A stretch of 64,000 nt of DNA from Patagioenas fasciata (taxonomy: Eukaryota; Chordata; Aves; Columbiformes; Columbidae), in NCBI RefSeq assembly GCF_037038585.1, contig NW_027288510.1, positions 873,001 through 937,000 on the forward strand. The letters run 5' to 3'. This document shows, one piece after another, positions 63,801 through 64,000 of the stretch. How positions within the stretch are numbered: the stretch's first letter is position 1; each line of letters starts with the position of its first letter. Position numbers and translations under genes: made by a program. The notes under the pieces were generated by a model. The model was not told the DNA's origin. It was given only the letters and a program-made list of their open reading frames with translations, and searched no databases.

Positions 63801-64000
63801 CTTGTCAGGCTCCGTCAGGCCCTGTCGGATTTCCTCGGGCCCTGTCGGGTTTGCTCAGGCCCTGTCGAGGTCCGTCGGGCCCTGTCGGGTTTCCTCGGGC
63901 CCTGTCGGACTCCATTGAGCCCTGCAAAGCTCCGTCGGGCTCTTTCGGGTTTCCTCGGGCCCTGGCGGGATCCGTCGGGCCCTGTCAGGCTTTGTCAGAT
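57861..64000 (+). repeat. 4538-bp tandem duplication, second copy cut by the window end
   Basis: 57861-62398 is followed immediately by a second copy from 62399 that still matches at the last base of the window (64000 pairs with 59462). Shared rare variants such as GGCCTTGTCGGGTTTCCTTG (58441 and 62979) tie the copies together. Within copy one, a segment from about 58350 also recurs 2659 bp later (58634 with 61293), but with older differences. The history is thus an older 2659-bp-offset copying event followed by the 4538-bp one. Confidence 0.88.

Larger units (their letters stand above)
44468..64000 (+). repeat. 20-bp satellite array, reversed orientation (runs off window)
   Basis: About 975 further copies of the same 20-bp unit, now GGGTTTGCTCGGGCCCTGTC on the + strand, alternating with GGGCTCCGTCGGGCCCTGTC. 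Unit types, CpG/TpG variants and the hairpin marker (GAAGCCCTGTCAGGCTTC here) are those of the other half. Stop-free frames of up to 2759 codons (44422-52701) exist in all three forward frames and spell the same 20-residue repeat. That is the expected behaviour of a stop-poor satellite, not of a gene. Single-base indels occur, for example near 48595, 51583, 52672, 56717, 59694 and 60459. Confidence 0.97.

Noticed and set aside
25021..64000. CRISPR-like array of short repeats
   Set aside because: Units are contiguous 20-mers without unique spacers, in a eukaryotic-type context.
25021..64000. Centromeric satellite with CENP-B boxes
   Set aside because: No TTCG....A..CGGG-type match was seen in the 20-bp or 39-bp units. 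Centromere function cannot be inferred from the sequence.
1..64000. A common origin of the 39-bp and 20-bp satellites, because both contain GGGCCC followed by a TGT/TGTGAC-like word
   Set aside because: The shared stretch is only about 6-8 bp in very GC-rich DNA, and the rest of the units do not align.

Overview
This window is almost entirely tandemly repeated, GC- and CpG-rich satellite DNA around one short island of unique sequence (about 4.1-8.1 kb). I find no protein-coding gene I can support. It looks eukaryotic, most plausibly vertebrate: there is a canonical AATAAA poly(A) signal with a GT-rich downstream element, and a CpG-island promoter-like stretch with NRF1-, CCAAT- and GC-box-like motifs. 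GC-rich minisatellite blocks of this kind are typical of bird microchromosomes, so a bird is my best guess, but I recognise no species-diagnostic element and hold it weakly.

Layout. (1) 1-4104: a roughly 39-40-bp minisatellite (core GGGCCCATTGTGACATCC) on the + strand. (2) 4105-8067: a foldback. A ~190-bp element with a poly(A) signal, a G-rich stretch, a 68-bp VNTR and a GC-rich tail occur at 4105-4857 and again, inverted, at 7111-8067. The spacer 4858-7110 is unique and holds a CpG island, an AT-rich stretch, a degenerate 10-bp repeat, a CTCF-like motif and a GT-rich tract. The inverted symmetry continues outward into the minisatellite, giving arms of about 4.5-4.9 kb. (3) 8068-25020: the same 39-bp satellite in the opposite orientation, with higher-order repeats (HORs), especially after 12 kb. 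(4) 25021-44467: an abrupt switch, with no linker, to a different 20-bp satellite (GGGTTTGCTCGGGCCCTGTC on the - strand). (5) 44468-64000: the same 20-bp satellite with orientation reversed at a single point, running off the window.

How the parts relate. The 20-bp satellite is built on a 10-bp module (type CCTGTCGGGC). A diverged run of about 20 such modules lies at 6350-6560 inside the foldback spacer, 18 kb from the main array; it may be a relic or a seed of that satellite. The 20-bp array carries very recent multi-kilobase tandem duplications (periods 4416 and 4538 bp) and a 2.44-kb-offset duplication. HOR blocks are shared, inverted, across the orientation switch at 44.47 kb. Structurally, the 39-bp unit encodes a 9-bp-stem hairpin and the 20-bp unit spaces GGG runs exactly 7 nt apart over tens of kilobases, which fits the G3N1-7 quadruplex rule. 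The many very long open frames are by-products of stop-poor repeats: most begin at TTG, they rotate through frames, and they are broken by 1-bp indels.

Everything here was read by eye. Period lengths and junctions were checked by counting, but identities were not computed.
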